Made by a program: the position numbers and the translations under genes | The notes under the pieces: model-generated | The model's database searches: none | What the model was told of the DNA's origin: nothing | The model's input: the letters and a program-made list of their open reading frames with translations, nothing else | NCBI GenBank assembly: GCA_013398295.1 | Contig: VZSF01001374.1 | Location: 202,054 to 266,053 of the forward strand | DNA length: 64,000 bases | Source of the DNA: Chionis minor | Lineage: Eukaryota; Chordata; Aves; Charadriiformes; Chionididae | Reading direction: 5' to 3' | Part shown: piece by piece, positions 11,690-23,905 of the stretch | Layout of the letters: each line of letters starts with the position of its first letter | Numbering within the stretch: position 1 is the first letter of the stretch

Positions 11690-12270
11690 TTCCCAGGAGA
11701 TAAATAGACCTCAGTAAAAAGATTGCTACATCCTTTCAATAAAGATTTTTTCCTCTTTCCCAGACAGCTTGTGAAATGTTTTAAAAGCTTCTCACATTTC
11801 CAGTGAAACCCACAGAGAAGAATTTTGCTTGTTATCAGCCCTGGAAGCCCCTGATAGACGGATGATATTTTTTCCCCCCTCCTTTCTCTCTCTCTCACAC
11901 TCTCTTTTTTTACAAGCTGAAAAGAGAGTCACAGTGTGTTTTATAACCAGCTCTCTGCATTTCAAAAGCTCAACGAGAGCTCTCTGCTAACCCCGATAAG
12001 CCCAGGGCTCTTAGTGTCTTAAATACCTTTGACAAGCTATACATTACAACGCTAATAATTTGCCAAATTTGCGCCCATAATATGATATCTGTAAAACGTC
12101 AAGGGTGGTAATGCGATTAGCGGCCTCAAATGAAATATCGAACATTCAGCGTTTAGGCCCTGAATAGGGGAGAAAGGAAAGGAAATCAATTTCAAAAGCA
12201 GGAGGGAAAGAAGCGATAAGCGTGTAATAAAAAGGGAGAGAGGGAAGCACGGACAGGCCGGGAGAAAGAG
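11690..12270. promoter_or_regulatory. Strong candidate conserved non-coding / enhancer block
   Basis: About 580 bp of AT-rich, repeat-poor sequence. Near 12.03 kb a TCF/LEF-like CCTTTGA (12026-12032) precedes GCTAATAATTTGCC. A TAAT core (12109-12112) is followed two bases later by GATTAG (12115-12120), a bicoid/OTX-type core, within a run of CpG-containing but AT-rich sequence that is unusual for neutral vertebrate DNA. A pyrimidine tract (about 11880-11910) sits inside. This is one of the most enhancer-like stretches of the window. Confidence 0.42.
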
Positions 12271-12317
12271 CATCTTGTTTTTCATTCTTCCCTTTTTAAG
12301 GCATTCAAGCCTTAAAA

Positions 12318-12357
12318 GGGGGAAAAAAAAAAAAGAGAGAGAGAGGGGGAAAAAAGC
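12318..12357. repeat. A-rich / (GA)n low-complexity run
   Basis: A run of A12 is followed by five or six GA units and a second A run. It is low complexity and divides two candidate regulatory blocks. Confidence 0.85.
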
Positions 12358-12690
12358 AAACAAACATCTCTGAATTAAGTTGGTTGCAACTCTGCAAAAT
12401 AACATTTGGCCACCCTAACAACCCCAGGGTTTGGTTGATGGTGAAGGTGGGGGAAGGACTCGCTGTTTGCTCTCTGATCCCCCCCATCCAACTCCCCGCC
12501 CCGAACAGTTCGGGTCCATAAAACACAGGATGTGAAATTACAAGTAGTCTGAGGGTGGGCTGCCCCCTCCTCTCTCCCCCACTCAAGGTGGGGGAATCGT
12601 AATGTACTAATTATCTGAAACCACTCGGAGTAGAAAAGAAACTGTCACATACCAGGCTGTAGACTAAATAACAAACATCCCACACCTGCG
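12358..12690. promoter_or_regulatory. Candidate conserved non-coding block
   Basis: Contains TAATTA (12608-12613) within GTACTAATTATCTG, CCATAAA (12516-12522), and a GAATTAAGTTGGTTGCAAC string. A GC-rich spacer interrupts it at about 12450-12510. No mobile-element signature is seen. Confidence 0.33.
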
Positions 12691-14123
12691 GCTTTATGAG
12701 CGCTCGCTGCGCAAGGCAGCCAGGGGGAGGGAATTCCCTGCTCCCCACCAGCACGGCGGACAGGCTCCCGACAGGATGGGGTACCGGATGCCATGACCCA
12801 GAGCAGAGCAGGAACAGGGCCCTGCAAGCGGCCAGGATCCGTACGTGAATCTCATTGCTGTTGCTGTCATGGACTTTGCATTAGGTTTGGTGTGAAAATA
12901 CATCTTCCGCCAGAGTCTGGATGGGAAGCAGGAGAGCACCAAGAGAACCCACCAAAGGAAGGGGCAGGAGGAGAAGAAGAGGGGCATGGTCAACACTGTC
13001 AAGTCTGTCTTCCAGACACAGTCAGATCTTGGACACTGTCAAGACAGCAAAAGTGGGAGCAGACTGCCGCAGACCCTCAAACCAGTGCAACCAAGGAGAA
13101 AGTACTTGGAGGCACCAGAGGAGCCACCAGGCAGTGACTCTGTCTCTCTATCCTTCTTCACTGCAGCTGAAGCCTGGAGAACATTATGCCTGCACACAAA
13201 ATGACTTGTGGGTACTCAGCTGCGATACTCTGCTATCTGGGGTTAAGAGAGACCGAAGCAGTGCGGCAGGGTCAGTCCATTGCCAGCCCCACATACCTGG
13301 TGGATCAGCAGCAGTCTCAGAGGCTGCAGGAGAGCCAGGATGCACGCTTTGCATGGTGCCAGCTTCATTCTCCTTGGCCCCTCTTGGGCTCCGGCTTCTG
13401 TGCCAAGCCTGACAACAGGGAGGGAGAGCAGAGTCCCTTCCACTATATGCACATGCCACCAGAAACTAGGTTGAGGCCCACCAAAAGCCTCCCATGTAGG
13501 ATTAATAACGTTACTTGGACAGTAGGAAAGCCACATGAGCACCATGGCTACCGGACACCACCGAGTCAGCAGGAGATAACTTTCAGTCAAGGAAACTCTG
13601 CCTTAGATTTGCCATGCAGCCAGAGGATTTAAACTAAACTCTATTAGTGAGTGAGACAAGGGCTGGAGGGGAATTAACTTCAAACTGCCACCCGTAGAGT
13701 ACTTAAACTCTTGCTGGAGAACTGAGCTCCACTCACCATTGCAGGGAAGGTGCTGGATTAAACAGATTGCCAGATTGCTTCCCAGCAGGACCAGTGCCAC
13801 AACAATTCACGCTTCTGAACGGAGCTGAAAATGGCCGAAGGAGCAGGCCTGGCCAGATGATGGGCTGACAGGATGGCCTGGGTCTCTACAAGCTGTGTGA
13901 AGGGTGCAAGGTCCAAAGCAGGGATCCTTCTGAATAGAGATTTGTGGCAGTATGGCAGGGACAAGGGAGACAAATGCCATCACTCCCTCTTGGTTGCAGA
14001 GTAAGAAGAGTTGTGAGCGCTGGGCCATGCTTGGGGGTGCCTGGCCAACGCGAGTTCCAGCAGGCAAGCCTGGCGCTGGTGTCCTACAGCTTGGCCATCC
14101 CTCCTATAGGCAATGCAATATAG
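12691..14123. other. Unique non-coding DNA
   Basis: No gene is supported. Frames of 115-163 codons near 12.9-13.6 kb overlap in several registers and carry no domain. The short string ACACTGTCAAG occurs twice about 45 bp apart near 13.0 kb, probably by chance. Confidence 0.5.
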
Positions 14124-14505
14124 CATAGAATCATAGAATCATAGAATCACCTAGGTTGGACGGGACCTTTAAGATCATCAACCTAACACTGCCAAAACCA
14201 CCACTAAACCATGTCCCTCAGTACCACATCTACCTGTCTTTTAAATACCTCCAGGGATGGCAATTCCACCACTTCCCTGGGCAGTCTGTGCCAATGCTTG
14301 ATAATCCTTTCTGTGAAGAAATTTTTCCTAATATGCAATCTAAACCTCCCGTGGTACAACTTGAGGCTTTTTCCCCTTGTCCTATCGCTTGTTACTTGGG
14401 AGAAGAGATCAATCCTTTCAGTTAGTTGTAGAGGGCGATAAGGTCTCCCCTCAGCTTCCTTTTCTCCAGGCTAAACAATCCCAGTTCCCTCAGCTGCTCC
14501 TTGTC
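14124..14505 (-). mobile_element. CR1 LINE, 3' end, 5'-truncated
   Basis: The plus strand begins with three perfect copies of CATAGAAT (14124-14131, 14132-14139, 14140-14147), the reverse complement of the CR1 terminal repeat ATTCTATG, so the element runs on the minus strand. The adjoining 'ctaggttgga.gggacct' segment and the downstream text about 'ccagggatggcaattccacc' are classic of the avian CR1 3' untranslated region and end of ORF2, in antisense. Similarity stops near 14505, within the region where many copies are 5'-truncated. From memory of the consensus, about 13 bases are missing near 14175, where two ATCA strings may have recombined. No intact reverse transcriptase remains, and the 89-codon plus-strand frame here is an antisense artefact. 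Confidence 0.93.
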
Positions 14506-17500
14506 CCACATCCTCACTAAAAACCCAGCTCCCAGGCAGTGAACCAGCCACGACTGTTGCTCCAGGGTCAGGGTGCCTCCTTCTCCCTTCCATTACAAGC
14601 AGCAGGTCCCTGCTGAGACTTATGCTCCTGGGTCTGCATCCACAGCCCAGCTTAGCCAGCACCTCTGAACCCACCTCCATCAGGAAGAATTCACGCAGGC
14701 CCAGCACTGGTGATGGGTACAGCAGAGCCATAACAAACACCTGGATGGCCACCAGAAGCAGAGCTTATTGCAACCTGCAAATCCCCCAGACCCTTCCCGA
14801 CAGCATTGGGGTCTCCAGGTGGCCCTGCCTGGGGCAGTTGGAGAGCGGAAGGTGATGGTCCCCTGTGGGAATGAGAAAACACAGCGGTGTGGGGGCAGAG
14901 CACGTGCCCCTTGGCCAAGCATGGAATGGCCATTACAGGGCCACTTCTTGCGGCATCACGAGTCATTAAAGCCAAGAGCGCTTGGGGAATCATCAGCACC
15001 AGCCAAACGACTTCCCCAGATGTGCCTCATTCTCAGGATATGGGAGCCCCCACGGACACCCACCTCCGATCCCAGCTCCTCCAGACAAAACATTCCCAGC
15101 GTTGGAGTCTCCACCCAGGACCCCGCTCGCAGGAGCTTTCTAGGCCATTTAGCAGGAGGCACTGTTTGGTTTTGAACAGATGTTGCCTTCCCCCTGCCCC
15201 CAAGGTCCCCAGCAGCCCTGCCGCCTTTCAGCCGGGAAGGCAAACGAGTTTTGCACACTTGTTTAAGGTCAGTCAGGTGCATGCGCACAAGCACGCACCG
15301 TCACACACACACACACGAGCTCGACGGTGGGGTGGGCAGAGAGGGACCCCAGAGTAAAGCAAAGCAAGCGCAGGGAAGAGTTATGGCTATGCTCAGCATT
15401 TAGCGTTCAAAGGACTTCCCTTCCCCACAGCCAGCCAGCGGCACAGGCACTGGGACTTCGCATTCCCATCTCTAAACTGGAGTTAAGCATATTTTCTGTC
15501 CCTCCTTGGGACATGCGAGGGGTTGAGATGGCTGCAGAAGCTGGGCCAAGGAAAGGCCCTCTCCAGGCAGACTACAACAGCAGGTGGTTCATGTGGACTT
15601 GGCGGACAAGCACAGAGTTTCTGTGTCGCGACTCTCAACTGTCTAGGTTGAAGAACAGACAACTGCACAAAGCTTAGAGGAGAGATGCGCTTATTTATTC
15701 CTAAAACATCACACTAGAGTGGACCACCCTGGGTCTGCAAGCTCACCAAGTGCCCAGTAAGCCCGGGTGACCCTCCCAGACCATGGCACACCGCTTCCAA
15801 CCCAGCTACACAGGGAATGGCATTTTCTGAGATTAGTCATTTCTCTGCTCAATCTGGTCCAAATGACTATTGATTCCTTAACACAGAGGTGTAACAACAG
15901 CCCTGAAGGCATTTTCACTGAGAGATCCTGCTTTAAGCTTCTTGTCTCTTTCAAACTGTACTACTGCAAATCTACTGGTTTCGTTTTGGTCAGAATGGGG
16001 GCAAAACATCTGCACAAGCCCCTTTGGCCATGCCCTTGTGATAAATGTACATGCTGCGCACCCAAGCTGCCCCCTTGGGATCACTCCTTGAAGAGTATTG
16101 CCCAACTTCTACTGGGTGATGGGCATGGCGAGCCTTGAGCTTATTTACTGGACACACTTAAAGGTCCTACAGCCAGGAGAGTGAAAGAATTGAGGCCTTT
16201 TCAACCAGCAAACTAACACGCAGATACGCATCCCAATTCAACACCTTTTTGTCCATAAGGCTAGCAGCCCTTTGTGACAAATCCAGCTTGAAGACAGAGG
16301 AATTTGTAACTCAATGCACTCTAGAAACATCTAGTATCTTCTGGAATAGCTTTGTGATCCAAATTGCAGTGATAGAATTTGTCACTGAGCTGTCACAATC
16401 ATGTGGGTGATAAGCACACTTACACCACAATATGCACACGTATTTTGAGGGCTCCTGCAGGGTCTTGTACAAGTTTGAGTCCCCGTCCCAAGCAGTGTAT
16501 ATAAAATCACATAGACAAACACAGATGCCCGCGGTGCCACAATTCCAAGCTTCTGTTTGCAGTCACACCTCCAAGCCTGTGGCCACTTGCTGACTAAGTG
16601 CAATGCGACAGTATATGGGCTTTCATTAGCACACATTAGCTATTCCAAGGGAAAACAAGCTGACTGATATGTAGCAAGCAAGAAAATGCCCAAGGGAAGC
16701 TGCAACAGCAAGGAAGACCTGCGTGATGGTAGGGGACACCAAGCTGGACCCCAGCTTGCACTGTGATACAGCAACACAAAACATGCAGTGTGGTCTAGGC
16801 CTGCCAAGGAATCAGAGCTCAAACTAGTGTTATACTCTGGCTGGTGCTGAAGAAAGGATGTTGTCCCCTGGGGCTGTGGTGCCGGAAAGAGGCAGGGACG
16901 ATCTGGAGCACAGCAGGAAGAGATCCTGGGAGATGATCAAGGAGCTGACTAAGGCTGGGGGAGCTGTGGCTACAATCAAGGAAGGAAGTTTGTAGGGTCC
17001 GATGATGGGTAAGATATTGTGGATCTCTGCTCTCTGAATACCAGAGCAAACATTCGAGGAAACACGGTGTGCTGATGGCTCAGGGGATGGCAGTGCAGCC
17101 TGCAGACACAGTGCTGCCTTGGCTTGCTGGATGTACATCCCTTTCACTGTCCTCTGCATGTACGGGCTCTTACAGCCCTTAAAAGGAGAGATGGAGAAAG
17201 GCAGGAGGGATCTCAAGCGGTTGTGTGGACAGCAAGGAGAAACAGTCCCTCTCTGCTGCTCTGGCTTCTGCTCCGTGCCATGATCCTCGCTTTCCTACGC
17301 CACCAGCCTTGGCACAGCTGAGCCTCGGAGAAATCTCAGTGGGGTCGCCATGTCCCACCTCTCCTGAAGGAGACTTCAGCAGCACCAGCTTTCAGCGTCT
17401 GACCCAGTGCTTTAAAAACCTGGGTGCCATGCGGAAGGCTCTCTTGTTCAGGGACCTGCATTCTGACTTTGATTAAGTGATGGACATGAAAACACACACA

Positions 17501-17570
17501 GACACAAACACAGTGCGAGGCAACGTCCCCAGAGGAACAGCAAAAAAAGAGAGATAAAAACCAAACAGCC
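14506..17570. other. Unique non-coding DNA
   Basis: About 3 kb with no supported gene, RNA or recognised element apart from a short (CA)n. Frames of up to 156 codons occur near 14.8-15.4 kb on the plus strand, but they overlap other frames and show no domain. Confidence 0.5.
15301..15316. repeat. (CA)n microsatellite
   Basis: A short perfect CA run of seven or eight units next to GAGCTCGACGG. Confidence 0.85.
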
Positions 17571-17760
17571 GTTTTCACCCCCCAAACCGTATAATTTTGT
17601 GTAAATTTTTACTTTAAACATCTCTTTTTTTCTTGAGCCGTGATATAGGCCCTGTCAAAACCAGGGCCAATTACTGCCATTAGGTTCCCATTATGTCACT
17701 GCTTCTCCCCCCATTATGAAGGTCTTCGGCACACAGAGCTATAATCTTCACTCACTCTCG
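17571..17760. promoter_or_regulatory. Candidate conserved block with 7-bp hairpin
   Basis: AT-rich sequence containing CCAATTA (17667-17673) and CATTAG (17678-17683). Just before them is a perfect inverted repeat GGCCCTG (17648-17654) / CAGGGCC (17662-17668) around a 7-base loop. The hairpin interrupts AT-rich text, so it stands out. The enhancer role is inferred. Confidence 0.36.
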
Positions 17761-20700
17761 CTCCATCACTCCCAGAAGGAACAAAATTGTTTAAAAAAAA
17801 ATAAAGCCTTTATTTTGCCCCTGTCAACTCTGAAAAGGAAGGAAGGGAAAAAGAGAGAGAAAGAAACTGGTAAAGTTTTTAACTGTGAGGTTGCCAAAAG
17901 GACTGAGAGAAAGTGTTCAGCACAGCCGAGGCATATGAAACCAGGGCTGGCAGGACTCCGTGGGATCACCCGAACGAGTCGCTCTCTTTATGCTTCACTG
18001 GGGAGATATCTGCTTCCCTTCCCCTCTGCCAAAGCAGACCTGTGGTAAGCCTGACCCTGCTACTGGCAATAGAGAAACAGAGAATGACTGTTGGGAGCAG
18101 CACACATGCCAAAATTCATGTTCCACATCACACTCATGCCAGGGGTTACAGCAATCTGCTGCTAAAGCAACCACCCCGTCTGCTTCCAAATACCGACCGG
18201 CCTCTTCACCCAAAGTGCTGGCATCGAGCCTGGAAGTGATCTGAGAGCATCCTTGGACACACGTGGACCTGACATCTGCTGCTGTCAAGGCAGAGACTGC
18301 AGGATCATGCCCAGGAAGGATGACTAGCTGTGGAGGGCTGAGATGACCGTGCCCTGAGTCCCCAGAAACAAGAGCCCACAAGACCCACCAACGAATATAT
18401 CTGGAAGCAGAGCTCAGCAAGGGAGTCAGACAGCTCAGGAAGGATGATGAGGGACAGACGCTTGAGGGGGCTGCTCACTTGTCAGAGTAAGAGCAGCCCT
18501 GGTCCAGGGGCACAGGAGAATGTATCATCCCAAACACATTCGCACTTGGCCACAGCTGGCCAAGACCACATGCCTGGACATCAGAAGAGGTCATGTCCTC
18601 AAAAGCTCTGCTGGTGCTCTCAAGTCCCGCTTCTCCCTGGGATGCTGGGAGAGGGAATGCAGTGTCTGCAGGTGTCCGCAGTAATATTCAGTGCTCAGGC
18701 ACAAAGTGCAGCGGGTGCCAATTCCTGGGACAGCAGCAAGAGGCTCTGCCCCATCGTGCCCATCACCGCATGTCCAAGCACCCTGTGTCTTCCTTGATGC
18801 TGGTCACCGCTTTTTCTCGATCCCACTATCCTGCATTTTGTGCAAGGTTCATGTGAAAGCCAAGGGGTGGATCTACCCCAGCTTGCTATGAGAGCTGGGT
18901 ATGGTCAGAATAGTCCCAATAAAATGAATGACTAGAGACACTGAAATGCAATACCCAAGCCATCTCCCTCAGTGCCAGTTAATTCAGTCCTAGGTCTCCA
19001 TTTTGGTCAAGACTGGAGGTGAAAGCATGGGAATTTGATGTGCTACCAAATAGCAGCAGAAACTGAGGCCAAAGCAGCCAGGGAGAGCCACTGCTCAGCA
19101 ACCACATGGAGCTCACGGCCCCAAGATGTGAGGAAGGAGCACATGTTCTTTCCACCCAGCTGCACTTCTTCCCTCTGCCCTTGCCTACATGCAGTTCCCC
19201 AGACACTGCCTACAAATCTTCCAAACCTTTCTCTGTTCCCCCTTGTATCCTTGCCTCCCATTGAAAAGTGCTAAAACCCGCAGCTCCCCTCCCAGATCCT
19301 TCCTCTCCCCTCGTGGCTCCCGCACCCCTCTCTGGGGACCCCCTGCAGATGACAGCATCTGGCAACTCTGGAGCCGCAGCGAAGGGGCACAATTTGCCCC
19401 TAAACAAAGAAACATCATCTCTGCTAAAGCGATTTCCACCCTCAGCGAGACCTCACAGAGCCATCCTCCCTTTGAATGCAAAGGTCTCGCCCATTCCTCT
19501 GCAGAGAGAGGGAGGGAAAGAAAGGCAACAGCAAAAGAAAAGGCGTGGGGGGGCCAGGGAGGGACACACAGTGACAGACACTTTGGCTTTCCCCAGCGAA
19601 AGGCTGAGCCAGTGCAATGAGAGTGCTCAACAGCGGCCCACTGAGCTGTCACTTATGCAAGCCTGTGTGTGCAAGACACAGAAGAGGGCCCGCGCCCGCC
19701 AATCGCCCCGCTTTCCACCAAGCCCCCTTTTGTTTTTGTTTAAATCAAATCAAGGGCTGCCTTTAAGATGTGCAGCAAAGCAATTTGCTGAGTATTCTTC
19801 TCCCCTGTCATGCCAGAAGCAGCCCCTGGTAACTGGGAGGCTGCTCTCCCCGGGGAGCCGCGGGCTGGGGAGGGAGCCCTGCGAGGGGGCATGGCGAGCG
19901 CGGGGCAAGCGGGCACCCGGACGCTGCTGCAAGCAGCAACTCTCCCTGCTCATCTGCTAGCCGGAGAAGTGACAAGCTGGAGCTGCAGTGGAGGGATCCG
20001 AGGGACCCGCACGCCCCAGCGACCTCCCCTCCTGGCTGCAGAAGTCAGTAGACTGGGAACACTGGCTCAGAGGGAGCATTTTATTTTTTAATTTTTTATG
20101 CTCTGCCTGATATTACCCAGCTGTGTGAAAGAGGTCTGAGGTGGAGATGCAAAGGCTGCAGTGAAGCTGTGGCTTCGCTGTTGCCCGCTGCTCCCTTGTC
20201 CCAGCTTCTGCAGAGTGGGACAGAGCAGCCTGACTCCAGGGACAGCCTGGATTTGCTCCCATGGGAAGCAAAGGTCTTCCCTCCCTGGCCTCCAGCCGAC
20301 ATGTCTGTGGATGGAGACCTGGAGTCTTCAATGGACAATGACTGGGCCCAGGCTCTGCACGCACCCCTCCGCCTGCTCCATGCCTCCAGTCTGAGCAGTG
20401 GGAGGGCAAACAGCACAGGGCCATCCTCATGGGTCTTTCCCTAGGGTCACTGCTGGGGAAAAGTTGCTGCTGCTGTGCTGCAAGTGTGGGAGAAGAGAAC
20501 TGACTGAGGAGGAAGGCTGAGGAGGAGGAAGAGGGTATGGAGCTGGGAGAGCTCAGGAAGATTGCTGGATGGCTTGAGGGGGGAGGCAAGAGATGAGCTG
20601 GAGGACCAAGAGCCTGGGTGCCCCTGCCTGTGTGGGTGCACAGCACATAGGTTACAAGAATTCAAGTTCCCAGGCCCAGGGGCGAGGGGATGTGGGAATG

Positions 20701-20805
20701 ACAGGGCTGGATATCCTCCTCAACACCAGCAGCTCGACTCCACTATAAACAGGGAGCAGCCTGGATTTCCAGCTCATGGACCAGACTCAGCCATGATACT
20801 GGTCA
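17761..20805. other. Unique non-coding DNA, GC-richer toward 19.8-20.1 kb
   Basis: No gene or recognised mobile element. A 230-codon plus-strand frame (19268-19960) and a 177-codon minus-strand frame (20113-20646) lie in GC-rich sequence, overlap frames on the other strand and have no domain. Several CpG dinucleotides cluster at about 19.85-20.05 kb, too short for a clear island. Confidence 0.5.
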
Positions 20806-20945
20806 CCTGGTACTTTTGGTGAGTCCCTTTGCTTCCTCATGCGTCATTTCTCCTTCAAAATAAAGTACTATTGAGGCTCATCTCCCTTGTGAAGCACTGG
20901 GAGATCCTACAGTTGTAAAATGAATTTATAAGAGCAAAATAGTAT
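20806..20945 (+). mobile_element. Ancient CORE-SINE (MIR-like) relic, 3' half
   Basis: The text follows the order known for MIR/CORE-SINE 3' halves. First comes a 'ccctttgcttcctcatgcgtc' segment (20824-20844), matching the 'cctcagtttcctcatctgt' block. Then comes TGTGAAGCACTGGGAGATCC (20889-20908), matching the 'gtaaagcactttgagatcc' tail, and then a degraded AAAATGAATTTATAAGAGC. Divergence is high, as expected for an insertion predating bird radiation. A second copy of the same kind lies at 30108-30218. Confidence 0.5.
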
Positions 20946-22064
20946 GAGGATTATTGCAACAGCTAAACCAGAGGACTGGAAGGCAAAACAGGGGTAATCT
21001 TTCTCAAAGAGGTCGTAGGATGCCCAAGAAGATTCCAGATGAGCAAAACCCTGCTTCAGTATCAGGCAAATCGCTGGAAACAGTTCTAGAATTAAAAACT
21101 GTATTCAGACATCCACGACTTAACACACCCCATGCAGGGAGCCTCCTGCAAAGGCAAATACTCTCTTCTCCATGCAAATTGTCTGAGTGTCCAAGCTCAA
21201 CAACTGGCCAGCAAGTTTTTGGGGCTTTTTAAATGCCTTTGACAGAGGAGCTCCCAATTGACCACCTAGGACAGCTGGGGTCATCAACAGGAAAAGGCAG
21301 GATTCTCCCCAAAAGAGCCAGGGTAACCATAACCCGGGAGACACGCGCGTGCATCAGCAGCCAGCAGCAGGGACCCTGCATCCCGCACCGGCGCTGACAC
21401 CTCCAGTGCAAACAGGAGTGTTAATGTAAACCACAGCCCCCATCTGAGGTCAGGAGCAACGTTTTTTCCCAAAGAGAATTAAAATATCTTTTTTTGTCGA
21501 GGAGAAATAAAAATGGTGACAAAGGACATACACAAAACAGGGCATGGGATAGGAGTAGTTTTAATAAAATAACACCTACTACTCCTTTCCTTAGGTAAAG
21601 GAAGAAAGAGATTAAATGAACAAGTGAAGATGAATGACAAAAAAAACCTTCCAGTTGATAAAAAGGCAATAGTTATAGACAACGCAGAGTTAATCCCTGG
21701 CACTCCTTGCCATAAGACTGCGCTGAGAGGAAAAACCCCACTTAAACAGGATAATGAAAACATCCTAGGTTATATCCACAGGAGTAAAGAAAAACTGCCA
21801 TTGTCATTTTTTAAAGGAGTACACACTCTTTCAACTGAGTGAGAAAAAGTCCCCCTGTGGCCCACTTATTCCAGAATTACATGCTTTTCTGAACCATCCT
21901 CTAAGTCAGCCAGCATGTCCTGCCCCAGACAGGACACCGGCCTTCACGGACATTGTCTTCATTCCAGGTGTGTCTTGTCCAGGGTGTCCTGCCCTCGTTG
22001 CCCCTGCATCTGGGATCCTCTGCATCCCAATGGCTTCCAAGGGGTTAAAATAAAACTTCTCCCC
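20946..22064. other. Unique non-coding DNA
   Basis: No supported gene. Contains a POU octamer ATGCAAAT (21172-21179) and an AT-rich run from 21460 to 21840 of repeat-free sequence that could hold regulatory sites. The signal there is weaker than in the blocks listed separately. Confidence 0.45.
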
Positions 22065-22104
22065 AAGAAGAAGAAGAAGAAAAAAGAGCGAGAGAGAGAA
22101 AGTT
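22065..22104. repeat. (AAG)n / (GA)n purine run
   Basis: Consecutive AAG units pass into A-rich and GA dinucleotide sequence. This is low complexity. Confidence 0.85.
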
Positions 22105-22259
22105 AATTGAAAATGCTGTTTAATTTTTCAGCTCCACTGGATTACACTGTGGCACAGATGGTTCATCAAGACAGTCTCTGTCTGTATCACTGTCCGTCCC
22201 AGCCTCTCCCCCCATCATGCAGAAGGGAGGGGGAGGAAAAAACCACAGCAGGCAGTGGC

Positions 22260-22285
22260 TCAAAANAAAAAAAGAAAAAAAAAGG
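22260..22285. repeat. A-rich run with one undetermined base
   Basis: An A-rich stretch contains an N at 22266, so its length is uncertain in the assembly. Confidence 0.85.
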
Positions 22286-22599
22286 CAACTTAACACAAAA
22301 GAGCATTCTGTGCAGCTCTTTTCAAGGCGCTGGGACAATGCTCCCAACTTGATCCTTTCATAAAGAAAACGTTTCGGGGTCAGAAAACAGGACACATTAA
22401 GCCCAGAGAAGCACATTGGCCATTTTACCGCTGACTTCGTGGCTAGCTAGAGGGCTGCGCCGGAGTTGGGTTGTTTTAGTTGTTTTTAAAGGCGGCAGCC
22501 CTGTAGGAACAATCGCGTTGGGGGTTTGGGGTGGCCTCGGCTCCCACCCGCCCGCACCACCCCGTGCTCCAGTGCAGCTCACCCATCCCTCTCTGCTGA

Positions 22600-23100
22600 G
22601 AAAAGTCTAACGGAGATGAAAGGCAGCCTCTTTAACTGGATTACCCTAACAAGCAACCAAACCAAAGAGACTAAGAAACAGCTAATTAAAGCTGTTCAGA
22701 TACACAGAGCAAATCCTTCCTCCTGCTCGTCCTTCTCTCGCTCAGCCCAATTCATTCATATTTCCCCTTATGCCTTATTAATTACTCAGTCGCTGCTCTA
22801 GGGGACAAGGGGAGGGGGAAGGGAGGCAGGTGGGGAGTGTGAGAAAGGGGACCAAACCTATCCGTGGGTCAGATTTTCAGCATTGATTTGGCTTTTGCCA
22901 CGGCTACAACCCATTGATTCTTACGCGTAAATTGATGATTAGCACTTTCTGATTGAAATAACTCCTGGATCTTTGCAAAGAAAAAAACCCAACTTCTTTT
23001 GTGTAATAATTTGCTCTGCTAATCAAGCTATTTTCCAGGCCCAGGGAAGATACAACTCTCTCATTTTTAATTCCCGATAAGCACTGTGTCTCTAGCTAAG
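22600..23100. promoter_or_regulatory. Strong candidate conserved non-coding / enhancer block
   Basis: Two AT-rich segments flank a short GA-rich spacer at 22.80-22.85 kb. The left segment has TAATTA at 22683-22688 and TTAATTA at 22778-22784. The right segment has GATTAG (22937-22942), several TGATT cores and the 10-bp palindrome CTTTGCAAAG (22971-22980), and ends with TTTTTAATTCCCGATAAGC. No repeat family explains it. The density of homeodomain-type sites is the main argument. Confidence 0.42.
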
Positions 23101-23817
23101 GTGGGAAGAGGGGGCGAAGCAAAATGTTGAATTTTTGCGCATACCAACTTCTAAGCTGGGTAGCTGTTGCACTTGGGGTAACAGCCATGTCGTAACTCCT
23201 GAGGAAAAATCAAACCGAAGCTTTTTCAAAAATGATGTGCATCTGGGGGATATTTTTTGTTGCTTTTTCCATACCAGGTAGACAAGACATAGAAAGGCCA
23301 AACTATAAAGTTCTGATCTCAAATGAGAGAGATTCTGAACATCTCAGAAGACTCTTGGCCAAGCATCCAGGAGATGTCTTTGGACTCCTTTACAATCAAC
23401 CCCCCTTTCTCTGTTTCCTCTTAGCAAAACAAATATTGCCTTGGAGCCAAGACTGCCAGAAAGGCGTGGAGAAAGAGTCTTCACCTGCTCTGCATTAGGC
23501 CAGCTCCCCATCACCCCATCCCAGCACGCCAGCATGCGCTGCACAACCAGGAAAACTTCTGACTTTCCAACTAGAGGAGGTTTCTCCAACATGAAGGAGA
23601 CCCAGGTGCTCCAGAGGAGTCCACAAGGCCACGTCAATAAGCAATGATTGTTCTACAACCAGAGATTAGATGAGAAACTGCAACCTTCATTTCCACTGCC
23701 TCCGGACAGAGGAGAGACGGGGCAGATCCATGGCAGATCTTTTGTCCCTCTGGTGTAATGCTTTCTGGACAGTTATTAAACAGAGACTCATAACCCGGCA
23801 GATTGGGGGCAATGGTG

Positions 23818-23905
23818 CCATTTCACAGCCTGGGTCACTGAGATCCAGGAAAACCAAGCAGCTTTGTCAAGGTCACAGGAGCAGCCCAGCGCAGACTTGC
23901 GGTGC
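23818..23905 (-). mobile_element. Possible MIR-like SINE relic (antisense)
   Basis: The plus strand reads CCATTTCACAGCCTGGGTCA and later TTTGTCAAGGTCACAGGAGC. This resembles the antisense MIR layout 'ccattttacagatgaggaaactgag ... cttgcccaaggtcacacagc'. The spacing fits, but the match is weak and could be chance. Confidence 0.35.

Noticed and set aside
14156..14425. 89-codon frame within the CR1
   Set aside because: It is antisense to the LINE and matches no CR1 protein.
19268..19960. 230-codon open frame
   Set aside because: GC-rich context, overlapping frames on both strands and no recognisable domain.
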